Below, in pieces: positions 9,108 to 18,525 of a DNA stretch of 64,000 bases (within the stretch, counting starts at the first letter, position 1; each line of letters opens with the position of its first letter). The stretch is from an uncultured Pseudomonadota bacterium. Lineage in GTDB: Bacteria; Pseudomonadota; Gammaproteobacteria; Burkholderiales; SG8-39. Below the pieces are notes generated by a model. The model saw nothing but the letters and a program-made list of their open reading frames with translations, did not search any database and was not told the origin of the DNA. The stretch is from NCBI GenBank assembly GCA_903829815.1, contig CAIKRR010000029.1, positions 124,001 to 188,000 of the forward strand. The letters run 5' to 3'. Both the position numbers and the translations under genes were made by a program.

Positions 9108-10043
9108 TCACGGATAGACCGGCGCCGGTTGCGAGAAGAAAGCATGCAGGATGTGATAAACCATCTTGTAGTTCTTCTGCTGGAAACTGGCGTGTGCGAT
9201 GCCGGGCATCACCGTGAACTGCTTGTCAGGATTGGGCAAGCGGCAGTAGAAAGCGATCAGATCCTCGACCGAGGCAATGCCATCGTATTCGCCCCGCATG
9301 ACGAGCACCGGCACATCGAGCCGCGCCGGATCGACCAGCGGCAGCTTCGAGCACATATCGACATAGGTACCGGTCGGCATCGAGTCATCGAGCGAGAGAA
9401 TGGCATCGGCAAACGCCTCGATCGTGGCCTCATCAGCCGTCCCGGGGTGATCGCGCTCGAAGACGCTGCGCACGAAGGGCCGATCGATCGGACGGCGATT
9501 GATCTTGAGAAACTCCGGCAACCGCTTGCGTCGCTGTTCCAGTGTCGGACTGCCCTCGCCGGTCCAGACAAACGCATCGAGTGCAAGACGGGCGACACAC
9601 TCCGGGTGGCGCTGGGCAAATACTGCCGCCTTCAAGGCCCCCGACGAGATGCCGTAGACCAGCAGTTTCTTCACGCCGCTCTGGGCCTCGATGAACGCCG
9701 CCGCGCAGGCGATGTCATCTGCGCCATTCGAGATGTCGTTGTTGATCGGTCGATGCTTGGACGAGCGACCGTAGCCCTCGTTGTCAAGGGTCCAGGTATC
9801 GAAACCCTGCGCTGAAAACCAGTCCATCGCGGAGGAGTAGGGCCGACCGGGAACCTGCAGGTCGAAGGTCGGCTGCGAGGCCATGGAAGACCCATGCACG
9901 AAGAGCACCGTGCCGGCGTAGTGGGTCCCTTCGACCCTCGGCTTCTGCCACATGAAGAGCTTCACATCGCCCTTGGTCGTCCAGTGCTCGCGGCCCTCGG
10001 TGGTGCCGCTCGGGTGTGGCGTATCTGCGGTCATGGTCGTCAT
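9108..10043 (-). CDS. Alpha/beta hydrolase
   Basis: This 311-residue alpha/beta-hydrolase-fold protein has an oxyanion-region HGSS (50-53), nucleophile elbow GISSG with Ser134, a likely acid in GEYDG, and a histidine in GIAHASF near the C-terminus. There is no signal peptide, so it is cytoplasmic. It sits 56 bp after the MFS carrier gene and 28 bp before the Bug receptor. Ester, lactone or amide hydrolysis of an imported compound is a reasonable inference, but the substrate is unknown. Confidence 0.87.
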   Translation of the reverse strand: MTTMTADTPHPSGTTEGREHWTTKGDVKLFMWQKPRVEGTHYAGTVLFVHGSSMASQPTFDLQVPGRPYSSAMDWFSAQGFDTWTLDNEGYGRSSKHRPINNDISNGADDIACAAAFIEAQSGVKKLLVYGISSGALKAAVFAQRHPECVARLALDAFVWTGEGSPTLEQRRKRLPEFLKINRRPIDRPFVRSVFERDHPGTADEATIEAFADAILSLDDSMPTGTYVDMCSKLPLVDPARLDVPVLVMRGEYDGIASVEDLIAFYCRLPNPDKQFTVMPGIAHASFQQKNYKMVYHILHAFFSQPAPVYP

Positions 10044-10099
10044 CTTCTTGAAGAGAGGTTGGTCGATCAGTTGAATACAAGAACCGGCCCGAGGTCTGC

Positions 10100-11356
10100 T
10101 CAGCCCGTCCCAGGCGTGGCGACTCGTCGTGCACCACGACGCAATTCAAGCACCGCTGGAGCCGCCAGCACCAGACACAAGGCACTGCCGGCAAAAACCC
10201 AGCGCGGCAAATCATGGTCGAGCAGCAACCCCAGGGCAATCGGCGCGAGGCCAGCCCCGGCGTCAAGCCCGGAATACACGAAACCGTAGACCTGACCGCG
10301 CGCGTGCGGCGGCGCGATCTCGCGTACCAGCGTATCGCGCGACGGATTGGTGATGCCGACACAGAATCCGATGGCGGCGATACAGGCCAGCACCACGGCC
10401 GTACCCGCCTGTCCACTCGCGATGATTGCAGCAAAGACCGATGCGGCCATGATGCCGCCGAAAGCAACCCGATTGTGATGCGTTGCGCGCACCGCAACGA
10501 CACCACCGATCAGTGTGCCGGCGATGCCGCCAATGGCAATGAAGGTGATTGCACTGGCCGCCGTGTGGTAATCGATCGGATAGATCTGCTGCAGCGCGCT
10601 GGGCGCAAAGTTGTTGAAGCCGGTGAGCGCCATCGCGATCATCATGTAGAAGAAGAAACACATCAGCACAGGTGGTGTTACCAAGGCGCGCAGCCTGGCA
10701 AGGCTACGCGCTTGCCGACCGGAGCCGGTTCGCGCACTCGCCGCCAGACCCGCAACACCCGCAACACCCGACAGGCTGGACCGACTGACGAAGAAGACGG
10801 CCCAGGCAATGCCCGCCAGCCCCACCACAGCAAGCGACGTGCGCCAGCCAAAGGCGATGGCCAGCGGCGGAATGATCAGCGGCGCGAACACCCAGCCCAA
10901 ATTGCCGCCCACATTGTGGACACTGAACGCATAGCCCAGCCGCCGCGGATCGATCTTCTGATTGAGCAAGGTGAGATCGCCCGGGTGAAAGACGCTGTTG
11001 CCGACACCACCCAGCACCGCCGCCACGATCAACCAGCCGTAGGAACCGGCACTTGCCGAGAGCACGATGGCAAGACTCGCCGCCACCAGACCTGCTGTCA
11101 CGGTGGCTCTAGGGCCGAAACGATCGACCGCGTAGCCACCCGGGGTCTGCATCAGACCGGAGGCGCCATAGAACACGGTCTGCGTGAAGCCGAGTTGCGC
11201 CCACGACAGCCCGAACTCATCACGCAGGAACGGAAAGAGCAGCGGCAACCCGAGCTGGAAGAAGTGACTGAAGGCGTGCGCGATGCACACGCATGCAGCC
11301 ACCCCGATATCCTGCCGCCACGTTGTCGGGCCTTGCACCGCCACCCCGGCGCTCAT
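10100..11356 (-). CDS. Major facilitator superfamily transporter
   Basis: This 418-residue protein has about 12 hydrophobic segments and a cytoplasmic loop in the middle (near residues 205-225, rich in Arg/Ser/Gly). The early loop GYAVDRFGPRATVT corresponds to the conserved A-like motif of MFS carriers. Its ATG overlaps the stop of the upstream hydrolase gene by 4 bp. The context suggests uptake or efflux of the compound handled by the two neighbouring hydrolases (inference). Confidence 0.9.
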   Translation of the reverse strand: MSAGVAVQGPTTWRQDIGVAACVCIAHAFSHFFQLGLPLLFPFLRDEFGLSWAQLGFTQTVFYGASGLMQTPGGYAVDRFGPRATVTAGLVAASLAIVLSASAGSYGWLIVAAVLGGVGNSVFHPGDLTLLNQKIDPRRLGYAFSVHNVGGNLGWVFAPLIIPPLAIAFGWRTSLAVVGLAGIAWAVFFVSRSSLSGVAGVAGLAASARTGSGRQARSLARLRALVTPPVLMCFFFYMMIAMALTGFNNFAPSALQQIYPIDYHTAASAITFIAIGGIAGTLIGGVVAVRATHHNRVAFGGIMAASVFAAIIASGQAGTAVVLACIAAIGFCVGITNPSRDTLVREIAPPHARGQVYGFVYSGLDAGAGLAPIALGLLLDHDLPRWVFAGSALCLVLAAPAVLELRRGARRVATPGTG

Positions 11357-12198
11357 CGAGGCAAGACCTCGCGAGCGATGAATCGGGCGATCGACGCCAG
11401 CGTAGCCTCGAGCTGGTCCCGATGGGGATTGTGTCCACAGCCTGACAATCGCAGTTCCTCGTAACGGCCCCCGGTCTGGCGCCCGATGGCCTCCAGTTGG
11501 CGCATGGTGCCGTAGTTGTCATCCTCACCCTGTATCGCGAGGACGGGGCATCGGATGGCCGGCAGTACGGCCTCGATGTTCCAGCCGCGAAACGCCGGGC
11601 TCAGCCAGATGTCGTTCCAGCCACGGAAGGTTGCCTCTGGATCGCGGTGGTGCCGCGCCAGGCGGGCCTTGAGTTCGCCGGCAGCAAACAAGTCACGAGC
11701 AGACTCGATGCCAGCGATGCTCTGGGCTTCGACGAAGACGTGCGGCGCAAGCACGGCCAGCGCCTCGACTGGATGACCGCTGCCGGCATGCAGCAGACCG
11801 ATCGAGCCCCCATCACTGTGACCGACGATGACCGCACGCTCGACACCGCAGAGCCGCAGCAGTTCGGGCAGCACCACCTGGGCTTCATGGTGCATGTAGT
11901 TCATCTGTCGCGGCGCGATCAGCACTGACGACTGCCCATAACCGTGGCGCGAATAGACCAACCCTGCAAGACCTGTGCGATGACACAGCTGTTGCGGAAA
12001 ATCGCGCCACAGCGAGACCGAACCGATGCCTTCATGCAGAAAGACAATGGTTGCCTCGGGATGCGTGCGGGCCGCAATGCGCACCACCTCGAGCACATGC
12101 CCATCGACCTGCAGCCCGCGAGGAACCGTCATTTCGGGCAAAGATGAGGCGGCCGGCGAACCGGGCGGCAAGGGAGTCGACGCATTCACGCTCGGCAT
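11353..12198 (-). CDS. Alpha/beta hydrolase
   Basis: This 281-residue protein has HEG in the oxyanion region, nucleophile elbow GHSDG with Ser128, an acid in GEDDNYGT and a histidine in GCGHNPH. The family phrases LHEGIGSVSLWRDFP and VYSRHGYGQS are typical of small alpha/beta esterases and haloperoxidase-like hydrolases. The frame is open back to 12567, but that part overlaps the neighbouring gene in another frame and is low-complexity, so I use the ATG at 12198; an ATG at 12132 is the alternative. The stop overlaps the start of the MFS gene by 4 bp. Confidence 0.85.
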   Translation of the reverse strand: MPSVNASTPLPPGSPAASSLPEMTVPRGLQVDGHVLEVVRIAARTHPEATIVFLHEGIGSVSLWRDFPQQLCHRTGLAGLVYSRHGYGQSSVLIAPRQMNYMHHEAQVVLPELLRLCGVERAVIVGHSDGGSIGLLHAGSGHPVEALAVLAPHVFVEAQSIAGIESARDLFAAGELKARLARHHRDPEATFRGWNDIWLSPAFRGWNIEAVLPAIRCPVLAIQGEDDNYGTMRQLEAIGRQTGGRYEELRLSGCGHNPHRDQLEATLASIARFIAREVLPR

Positions 12199-12235
12199 TC
12201 TAGACGATAGCGACCCGCGAACCGGCAAAGCCGGA

Positions 12236-13396
12236 TCAGATCTGGAGCCGACCGGCGTAGCCCGTGAGTTCGAGGTAGCCCTGTCCTGAGAGGCCACCGG
12301 TGCCGTGAGCCTGCACCGCGCCCTCCCAATAAACCGCCCCGACGCCGGCTCGCGCATCGAGCTCCTGGTCATCCATGAGCGGCTCGAGCGACACCGACAA
12401 GTCGGGCAGATCGATTCGCATCGCCACCGGAAAGCGTGTACCGGTGCGCGGCGATTGCCAGGTTCGCAGCGCGACAAACTGCACCTGTGTCGGTTCAAAG
12501 GACCGTTCACTGCCATCGACGCGCCGCAAGGTACCGCCTGCCCAGACCGTGGCACCGGCAGCATCACGCATCCGGAACGCCATCAAGGCACTGCCATCCT
12601 TCAGGTTGATGCCAACCCAATCCCAGCCCACGACGGATGGGGCCATGTATTGGCTCGACCATTCATGATCAAACCAGGCGCGGCCAGTCACGGTGTCGAC
12701 GCGCGTCTCCCCACCGAGCAGCGCCAGGGCTGACCGCCGATCCGGCGCCGGCACCTCGAGCCTGCCGCGCACCGAAACCTGCGGCAAGCTGTAGTAGTAC
12801 GAGGCCTGCGACGCCAGCGGCCCTTTGCGACTGAATCCGGCCACACCCTGGAGCATGGGAGGCGCGGAGGGCGTGAACACCAGATCCAGGCGGAACTCGC
12901 GGGCACGAATCCGCGCAAAAAAACTGCCCGTAGCGTCCATCACCATCGACCAGTCATCGAGGGCGACATCCAGGGTTGCCTGGCTGGCTCGCGCCAACCC
13001 GAAGGCAACGCGCGCTACCCGTTGCTCATGGAGCAGACGGCCACGCCGGGGGTCGCTCAGGGCAACATGCGCGATGATCAACTGCCTGGCAGCACTGGCA
13101 ACCGCCAGGTCTTCTGCCACGCCGGGCCGAGAGCGAAAGAAGGTGACCTGAAAACCCAGCGGCTGTCGATCGCGGCCCTTGATCCAGCCGGTGACGTACC
13201 ACCACTCGGTTCGGTAAGGCAGGTGGGCACCATGGTCACGCGGGAACACGAAGGGACGCCCCTCGATCACTCTGGGGTAGACAGGCTCTGCAGCCGATGC
13301 CGAGCGCGCCTTGAGTACGAGGGGCAAGCCGGCCAGCGGTGTGGCAAGCGACCGCAGCAGCCAGAGGCGTCGCCCCGTGTTGGGCAGAAAACGCAT
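12236..13396 (-). CDS. AttH/CrtC-like lipocalin-domain protein
   Basis: This 386-residue protein has a signal-like hydrophobic N-terminus. The phrase TEWWYVTGWI near residue 70 is the hallmark of the AttH/CrtC (carotenoid 1,2-hydratase-like) family, and WFDHEWSSQ marks the second half. Family members outside carotenoid clusters are found with FtsX-type ABC transporters (the Agrobacterium att locus), exactly the context here: the gene starts 4 bp after the permease stop. No carotenoid genes are in the window, so the AttH reading is preferred. The enzymatic activity is unknown. Confidence 0.85.
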   Translation of the reverse strand: MRFLPNTGRRLWLLRSLATPLAGLPLVLKARSASAAEPVYPRVIEGRPFVFPRDHGAHLPYRTEWWYVTGWIKGRDRQPLGFQVTFFRSRPGVAEDLAVASAARQLIIAHVALSDPRRGRLLHEQRVARVAFGLARASQATLDVALDDWSMVMDATGSFFARIRAREFRLDLVFTPSAPPMLQGVAGFSRKGPLASQASYYYSLPQVSVRGRLEVPAPDRRSALALLGGETRVDTVTGRAWFDHEWSSQYMAPSVVGWDWVGINLKDGSALMAFRMRDAAGATVWAGGTLRRVDGSERSFEPTQVQFVALRTWQSPRTGTRFPVAMRIDLPDLSVSLEPLMDDQELDARAGVGAVYWEGAVQAHGTGGLSGQGYLELTGYAGRLQI

Positions 13397-13400
13397 CAGC

Positions 13401-16010
13401 TCACCAGTCCTCGGAGGCAGCACGTACGACCTCCCCGCTGGCAACCCCGCGCCCGCCCAGGTATCCGGTCATCGTCGCCAGCAGACACATCGCCAGCGCC
13501 AGCAGCGACAGCGCCCCCCAGGGCATGTGCAACTCCATCGACCAGTGAAACGCCTGGCGGTTCACCACCTCAACCAGCACGACACCGATCAAGGTGCCAG
13601 CAAACATGCCGGCACCGAGCGCCGCAACGACGATCACCAGCGCCTGGAGCGCAATCATGCGCGACACCTCGCCGAGCGTGAAACCGAGGTGGCGCAGCAC
13701 CGACAGTTCGCGGCGCCGCGCCAGCACCAGCGCGGTCAGATTGCCCGCCAGCGCCGCCAGACCAATGACCACGGCAACACCGACCAGACTCCAGGTCACC
13801 GCAAACGTGCGATCGAAGATCGACAACGAGTATTGGCGGATCTCGCCGGTATCGCGTACCGATGCACGCGGCGCCAGCCAGGCAAGAGCCGCCTGCAATT
13901 GGGCAAAACTGTAACCCGGAGCGATCCACAGTGCTGCATTGCTTGCAACCGGGTCACCGGTGGCCGCAACATAGGCACTGCGCGCGATCACGATTGCCCC
14001 CTGCTGTCGCCCGTAATCACGCCAGACGCCATCGACGCGAAACCGCACCGGATGCCCGCCCAGGGGCAGATCGACCAACTGGCCCGGACTCAATTGCTCG
14101 AGTTCGGCCACCGACTCACTGACCCAGGCCTTGGCAACCGGGCTGTCAACAAAGAGCAGACCTTCGCTCGCCTCCAGTTCAGCCGGAGCGCGCGCCACGA
14201 GCGGCAGGCGAGCCCCGGGATCGGCAGGGTCGATATCTCGCGCGAGTATCGCCACCAGAGGCCGCCCGGCAGTCAGGCGCACCTCGTCGATGCGCATGAA
14301 TTCGACCCGCCCAAGCGCCGGCGAGGCAGCAATCCGCCGCTGATCGGCGAGACTCAAGCGCAAGCCGCCTTCGCCCACATAGGCCTGGGCCGGCAGGATA
14401 TGTGCAAGCCACGTCTCGAACGAGACACGAAACGAATTGACCATCAGCATCATCGAAACAGCGAGACTGACGGCGGCCACGATCGCTGCCAGGCTCACGG
14501 CAGGGCCGGCTGGGGCAGCGCGCAACTGAGCCAGCGCGGTGCGCACCACCGGGCTGGGCTGATGCCCAAAAAACGGCCGATCGAGCACAGCCAGAAAAAT
14601 CACGAGAACGCGTGGTGTGAGCGCCACCACGCCCAGCAGCATCAGTGCAATCGAACAGTAACCGCCAAGGGGCACCGCCTCTCGTGCCGGAATGGCGAGG
14701 CTCGCCCCGGCCAGCGCGATCAGAACGAGGCCGGGCCAGGCATGCCCCAGAGGCTTCCAGGCCGCTTCGAGCGCGCCCGGACGCAGACCGCTGGCAGGCT
14801 CGGTGCGCGACGCCTCCAAAGAGGGCAGCAAGGCGCCTGCCATGCTGGCGGCGATGCCAGCCCCCAGGTAAGTGAGGCTGGCCGGCAGATCGAAAGAGAC
14901 TTCGGGAGCCACGCCCCTGAAGAAACCCGCACCAAGGTCTGCGCCCATCAGGCGCAGCACGAGTGCTGCGAGCGCATAGGCAAGTACCAGGCCCAGCACC
15001 GCTCCAACGGCACCCACCAGAGCCGACTGCAGCACCTGCAGGGACAGCAGCTCATGCCGGGTGAGTCCGAGCGCCCGCAAGAGGGCAAATTGACTGCGCC
15101 TTCGAGCGACCTGCAACGCCTGCGCCGAAAAAACGAGCAAAGCGCCACAGAAGAGGGCTACCAGCGCGAGAACCGACAGGTTGACCCGATAAGCCCTCGA
15201 CACCTGGGCCTCGGCCGATGCCTGGGCGGCAGGCGCGGCAATCTCCACGCCCGATGGCAGGTCCGCTGCAATCCGACTTCGCAAGACCGCCGGATCAACG
15301 CCTGGCTGCACGCGCAGATCAACCCGGGTGAGACGTCCTTCCAGACCCTCGATGGATTGCGCCGTCGCGATATCCATCACGACAGCGCCCGCCAGCCCGG
15401 GCGTACCGGGAAGGAGACCCACGATCTCGAGTGCTCGCTGGTGGCCGCTGACATCGAGCAATTCGATGCTGTCACCCACCTGCCGCCCCAGACGCTCGAG
15501 CAGACGCGGACCGACAAAGACCACATCGGTGCGCAGATTGGTCAGACGCAGTGCGCTGTCGCCCACGGCGGGCACCAGCGCCGGTTGCACGGCCATGGCC
15601 CGCAAGGCGTCAACACCCTGAAATCTGATCTCCAGACCGCTGGATCGCTCGGTCCGCACGCCTTCGACGACCGGACTGGCTGCGGCCACACCGGAACGCA
15701 ATACCAGTCGTGCCAGCACTTCTTCGGTGAACCCGGAACGCGGCCCACGAACGCTCAGATCAGCCTCGCCAGAGAGCATGGTCATGCCGGCCTGGAACTC
15801 GGCAACCGCTACCGCATTCACCCGTTCGATGGCAAGCCCCATGCCGGTGCCCAGGGCGAGCACCCCGATCGCCACAGCAAGCCGCCCCTTTGCATCGCGC
15901 CAGGCAGCAAGGTCGAGCCAGGCCAGTCGAAGTACCCGGTGCAAGCGCAACCAGCCCGATCCCAGCAGCCGCACGATCGGACTGCGGTTCGCATCCTGAG
16001 AGCCTGTCAC
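13401..16010 (-). CDS. FtsX-family ABC transporter permease, double-length
   Basis: This 869-residue membrane protein starts at GTG, overlapping the ATPase stop in the sequence GTGA. It has an N-terminal membrane segment, a large periplasmic-type domain, several membrane segments around residues 280-430, a second extracytoplasmic region, and further membrane segments near the C-terminus (about 740-860). This is two MacB/FtsX units in one chain. Such permeases do not import solutes; they usually transmit force or extract lipids and lipoproteins across the envelope. The upstream ATPase and downstream AttH-like gene are in the same operon. Confidence 0.88.
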   Translation of the reverse strand: MTGSQDANRSPIVRLLGSGWLRLHRVLRLAWLDLAAWRDAKGRLAVAIGVLALGTGMGLAIERVNAVAVAEFQAGMTMLSGEADLSVRGPRSGFTEEVLARLVLRSGVAAASPVVEGVRTERSSGLEIRFQGVDALRAMAVQPALVPAVGDSALRLTNLRTDVVFVGPRLLERLGRQVGDSIELLDVSGHQRALEIVGLLPGTPGLAGAVVMDIATAQSIEGLEGRLTRVDLRVQPGVDPAVLRSRIAADLPSGVEIAAPAAQASAEAQVSRAYRVNLSVLALVALFCGALLVFSAQALQVARRRSQFALLRALGLTRHELLSLQVLQSALVGAVGAVLGLVLAYALAALVLRLMGADLGAGFFRGVAPEVSFDLPASLTYLGAGIAASMAGALLPSLEASRTEPASGLRPGALEAAWKPLGHAWPGLVLIALAGASLAIPAREAVPLGGYCSIALMLLGVVALTPRVLVIFLAVLDRPFFGHQPSPVVRTALAQLRAAPAGPAVSLAAIVAAVSLAVSMMLMVNSFRVSFETWLAHILPAQAYVGEGGLRLSLADQRRIAASPALGRVEFMRIDEVRLTAGRPLVAILARDIDPADPGARLPLVARAPAELEASEGLLFVDSPVAKAWVSESVAELEQLSPGQLVDLPLGGHPVRFRVDGVWRDYGRQQGAIVIARSAYVAATGDPVASNAALWIAPGYSFAQLQAALAWLAPRASVRDTGEIRQYSLSIFDRTFAVTWSLVGVAVVIGLAALAGNLTALVLARRRELSVLRHLGFTLGEVSRMIALQALVIVVAALGAGMFAGTLIGVVLVEVVNRQAFHWSMELHMPWGALSLLALAMCLLATMTGYLGGRGVASGEVVRAASEDW

Positions 16011-16672
16011 GGCACGGCCAGCACACGACCGTCGACGATCTGAACCACACGATCGCAGCGGCGCGCTGCCTGCGAGGAGTGAGTCACCATCAGCCCACCG
16101 GCACCCGCGGCTCTGATCTCGTTGAGCAGGAGTCCGAGCACATCGCCCGCGGTGCGGGTGTCAAGATTGCCAGTCGGTTCATCAGCCAGCACCAGACGCG
16201 GCTTGTGCGCCAGGGCACGGGCAACAGCAACCCGCTGCTGCTCACCTCCCGAGAGTTCCTGCAGGCGCGCCCGCGAACGACTGCCCAGTCCGACAGCCGA
16301 CAGCATGGCTGCAACTCGTTCCGCACGCTCGGCGCTCGCCCAGGCCAGAAGATCGAGCGGCAGGCCCACATTGCCAGCCACATCGAGATAGGGCAAGAGA
16401 TGGAAGGCCTGGAAAACGAAACCCACCGAGCGACGCCTCATGAACGTCCGCCCATCATCATCGAGCGAGCCCAGTTCGACCCCATCGATCCTGATATCGC
16501 CTGCATCGGCAGACTCGAGCCCCGCGATCAGATTGAGCAGGGTCGACTTGCCGCTCCCCGACTCACCGACAATCGCCACTATCTCGGCGGCACCCACCGT
16601 CAATTCGACCTGATCGAGAATGACACGATCGCCGAACCGCTTGACCAGGCTACTCACCTCAAGGGGATTCAT
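16007..16672 (-). CDS. ABC transporter ATP-binding protein (LolD/MacB type)
   Basis: This 221-residue ATPase has Walker [10 protein letters not shown] at about residues 36-44, the signature [15 protein letters not shown], and Walker [13 protein letters not shown]. The DEPTGNLD form is characteristic of the LolD/MacB/FtsE class that drives FtsX-type permeases. I prefer the ATG at 16672 because GGAG lies 9 bp upstream of it; the in-frame ATG at 16687 adds five residues. It is first in the Att-like operon (ATPase, permease, AttH-like). Confidence 0.92.
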   Translation of the reverse strand: MNPLEVSSLVKRFGDRVILDQVELTVGAAEIVAIVGESGSGKSTLLNLIAGLESADAGDIRIDGVELGSLDDDGRTFMRRRSVGFVFQAFHLLPYLDVAGNVGLPLDLLAWASAERAERVAAMLSAVGLGSRSRARLQELSGGEQQRVAVARALAHKPRLVLADEPTGNLDTRTAGDVLGLLLNEIRAAGAGGLMVTHSSQAARRCDRVVQIVDGRVLAVP

Positions 16673-16804
16673 GCGCCAGCGCTCCATCCAGGCCCACCCG
16701 ACTCTGCGCTGCCATTATTACCCAGGTCGCTTGAAACCTCGCCTGTCGTTGATCCGTGCGCAGCAAAAAGTGACAAATTTTGGCCAAGCGCAAAAGTCGA
16801 GGCT

Positions 16805-16833
16805 TGTCGGACACCGGGCATGTGCCTACACTG
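16805..16833 (+). promoter_or_regulatory. Putative sigma-70 promoter
   Basis: TTGTCG (16805-16810) and TACACT (16828-16833) are separated by exactly 17 bp. They lie about 90 bp upstream of the orphan exported protein gene that begins at 16926, in a locally AT-richer stretch. Confidence 0.55.
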
Positions 16834-16925
16834 AACGTGCCCGACGACAGGCGGTATCGATGTCCCGGGAAAGCAGGTGCCACGAGCGACCTGCAATGGT
16901 CCGAATCCTGAACCGGAGAGATGCC

Positions 16926-17507
16926 ATGTCAGCAGCGCGCACCCCGCGTCGCGACCGGCCCGCGCCTGTCAACTTGATCTGCCTGCTCGCGCTCACGGGT
17001 GCGCTCCTCGCCGTGCCCTGTAGCGCCGCTGACGAAGCCGATCACGCCAATTCGGTCGGGCTCGGGCAAGGTTTGCGCCTGGCCCCAGTGCAGCGCGGTG
17101 CCCCCTCGATGTCCTTCACGACCGGACCTGATGAGCCGGGGATGTCGGACGGGCGACGGGCAGTCACGACGGACAAGTCCAGCGGGCAGATGGGCCTGCG
17201 ACTCTTCAGAGGCAGCAACTGGCTGGCCGGTGACCGGCTCAGCCTGAGCCTGACTGGCAACACCCGCAGTGCCGAGGGCCTGCGCTGGCGCGAAGACAAT
17301 CTGAACGGGTCGATGGTGGGCATGCCGATTGCCCCACAAGGCTTGCACAGCGGCAATCTGAGCATTACCAGCGAACTGCTCTACTCGACGCCAATCACCC
17401 GGCATCTGGGCCTTGGACTGAGCATCATGCAGCGATCGAGCGGCTTGCGTGATAGCGGTGTCCCTGACGAGCGAATGTTTTCCCTGCGCTTTCGCGGCGA
17501 GTTCTGA
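16926..17507 (+). CDS. Exported protein of unknown function, possibly outer-membrane
   Basis: I do not recognise this 193-residue protein. It has a basic N-terminus, then a hydrophobic stretch LICLLALTGALLAVPCSAAD, consistent with a signal peptide cut near residue 35. The mature part has alternating polar/hydrophobic segments (LRLFRGSNW, LSLSLTGN, LSITSELLYST, LGLGLSIM) and ends MFSLRFRGEF. A terminal aromatic residue after alternating residues is typical of small beta-barrel outer-membrane proteins. GGAGAG sits 5 bp before the ATG at 16926, and a promoter-like pair lies further up. It is divergent from the Att-like operon. Confidence 0.6.
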   Translation: MSAARTPRRDRPAPVNLICLLALTGALLAVPCSAADEADHANSVGLGQGLRLAPVQRGAPSMSFTTGPDEPGMSDGRRAVTTDKSSGQMGLRLFRGSNWLAGDRLSLSLTGNTRSAEGLRWREDNLNGSMVGMPIAPQGLHSGNLSITSELLYSTPITRHLGLGLSIMQRSSGLRDSGVPDERMFSLRFRGEF

Positions 17508-17570
17508 GGCGCGCCCGGCACGCGGGCAGGCGGCCTCAGAGCCTGCATCGGCACGTGCTCAAAGACACGC

Positions 17571-18497
17571 TCAGTGGGCAGGCGCAGGCATCGGGTGGAG
17601 GTCTCGGCTGGTGCCCGCCTTCACCACCTGGCCTGGCAGCGCATGACCGACGATCGCTGCCAGAAGCCGCGAAGCGTCCAGCAGCGCTGGCAGGTCGACC
17701 CCGGTTTCGCAACCCATTTCATGGAGCATGTGCACAAGGTCCTCGGTGCAGATGTTGCCGGTAGCCCCGGGCGCGTACGGACAGCCGCCCAGACCGCCCA
17801 GCGAAGACTCGTAGCGCCCGACCCCGGCCTCGAGCCCGGCGAGCACGTTGGCCAGCCCCATGCCACGGGTATTGTGGAAGTGCAGGGCAAAATCCACGTC
17901 GGGGTACTCGCGCCGCGCTGCAGAGGCGATTTCGCGGACCTGGCGCGGGTTGCCCATGCCGGTGGTATCGGCCAGCGCAATGCTTCGCACACCCAACGCG
18001 GCGTAATCGCCCACCAGTCGAAGTACGCGTTCTATGGGCTGGAATCCCTCGAACGGGCAACCGAAGGTCGTCGCAAGAGCGCCAGCCACACCGATCGACG
18101 TACCCTTGAGCATGTCGACGATTTCGCGAAAGCCCTCGAAGGACGCCCCGACCGAGCGGCGGACGTTGGTTCGATTGTGGCTCTCTGACGCCGAGACCAC
18201 GAGCACGACCTCATCGACACCGGTGGCCATCGCGCGTTCGACCCCGCGAGCATTGGCAACCAGCGCCACCATCCGGGTTCCCGGTCGGCGCTGGATGCCT
18301 GCCATCACGGCTTCAGCATCGGCCAGCATGGGTATCGCCTTGGGAGACACGAACGAGGTGACCTCGATCTTGGCCAACCCGGTGAGCGACATCCGGTCGA
18401 TCAGTTCGATCTTGCGCTCGGTGGGAATGAATTCGGGTTCCATCTGGAATCCGTCACGCGTCACCACCTCGTGGATCAGTATGCGATCGCCCGACAT
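17571..18497 (-). CDS. Hydroxymethylglutaryl-CoA lyase family protein
   Basis: This 308-residue TIM-barrel protein belongs to the HMG-CoA lyase / DRE-TIM metallolyase group. It carries TRDGFQ near the N-terminus (RDGLQ in the classical enzyme), HFHNTRG with the metal-ligand histidines, and GGLGGCPYAPGATGN with the catalytic cysteine and a metal-binding asparagine. The classical reaction is cleavage of HMG-CoA to acetyl-CoA and acetoacetate, in leucine catabolism. The Leu-to-Phe change in the first motif and the lack of leucine-catabolic neighbours mean that a related acyl-CoA lyase is possible. Confidence 0.85.
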   Translation of the reverse strand: MSGDRILIHEVVTRDGFQMEPEFIPTERKIELIDRMSLTGLAKIEVTSFVSPKAIPMLADAEAVMAGIQRRPGTRMVALVANARGVERAMATGVDEVVLVVSASESHNRTNVRRSVGASFEGFREIVDMLKGTSIGVAGALATTFGCPFEGFQPIERVLRLVGDYAALGVRSIALADTTGMGNPRQVREIASAARREYPDVDFALHFHNTRGMGLANVLAGLEAGVGRYESSLGGLGGCPYAPGATGNICTEDLVHMLHEMGCETGVDLPALLDASRLLAAIVGHALPGQVVKAGTSRDLHPMPAPAH

Positions 18498-18525
18498 CTA
18501 CGCAACTCCTTGAATTCGAAAGTCA

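Noticed and set aside
12199-12567. Upstream extension of the second alpha/beta hydrolase (404 codons in total)
   Set aside because: It overlaps the AttH-like gene in another frame and has no family features; the start at 12198 gives a normal protein.
13311-16043. A 910-codon plus-strand open frame opposite the FtsX permease gene
   Set aside because: It is a shadow of the GC-rich minus-strand gene. The protein has no domain and is dominated by Arg, Gln, His and Pro, while the other strand gives a membrane protein with FtsX form.
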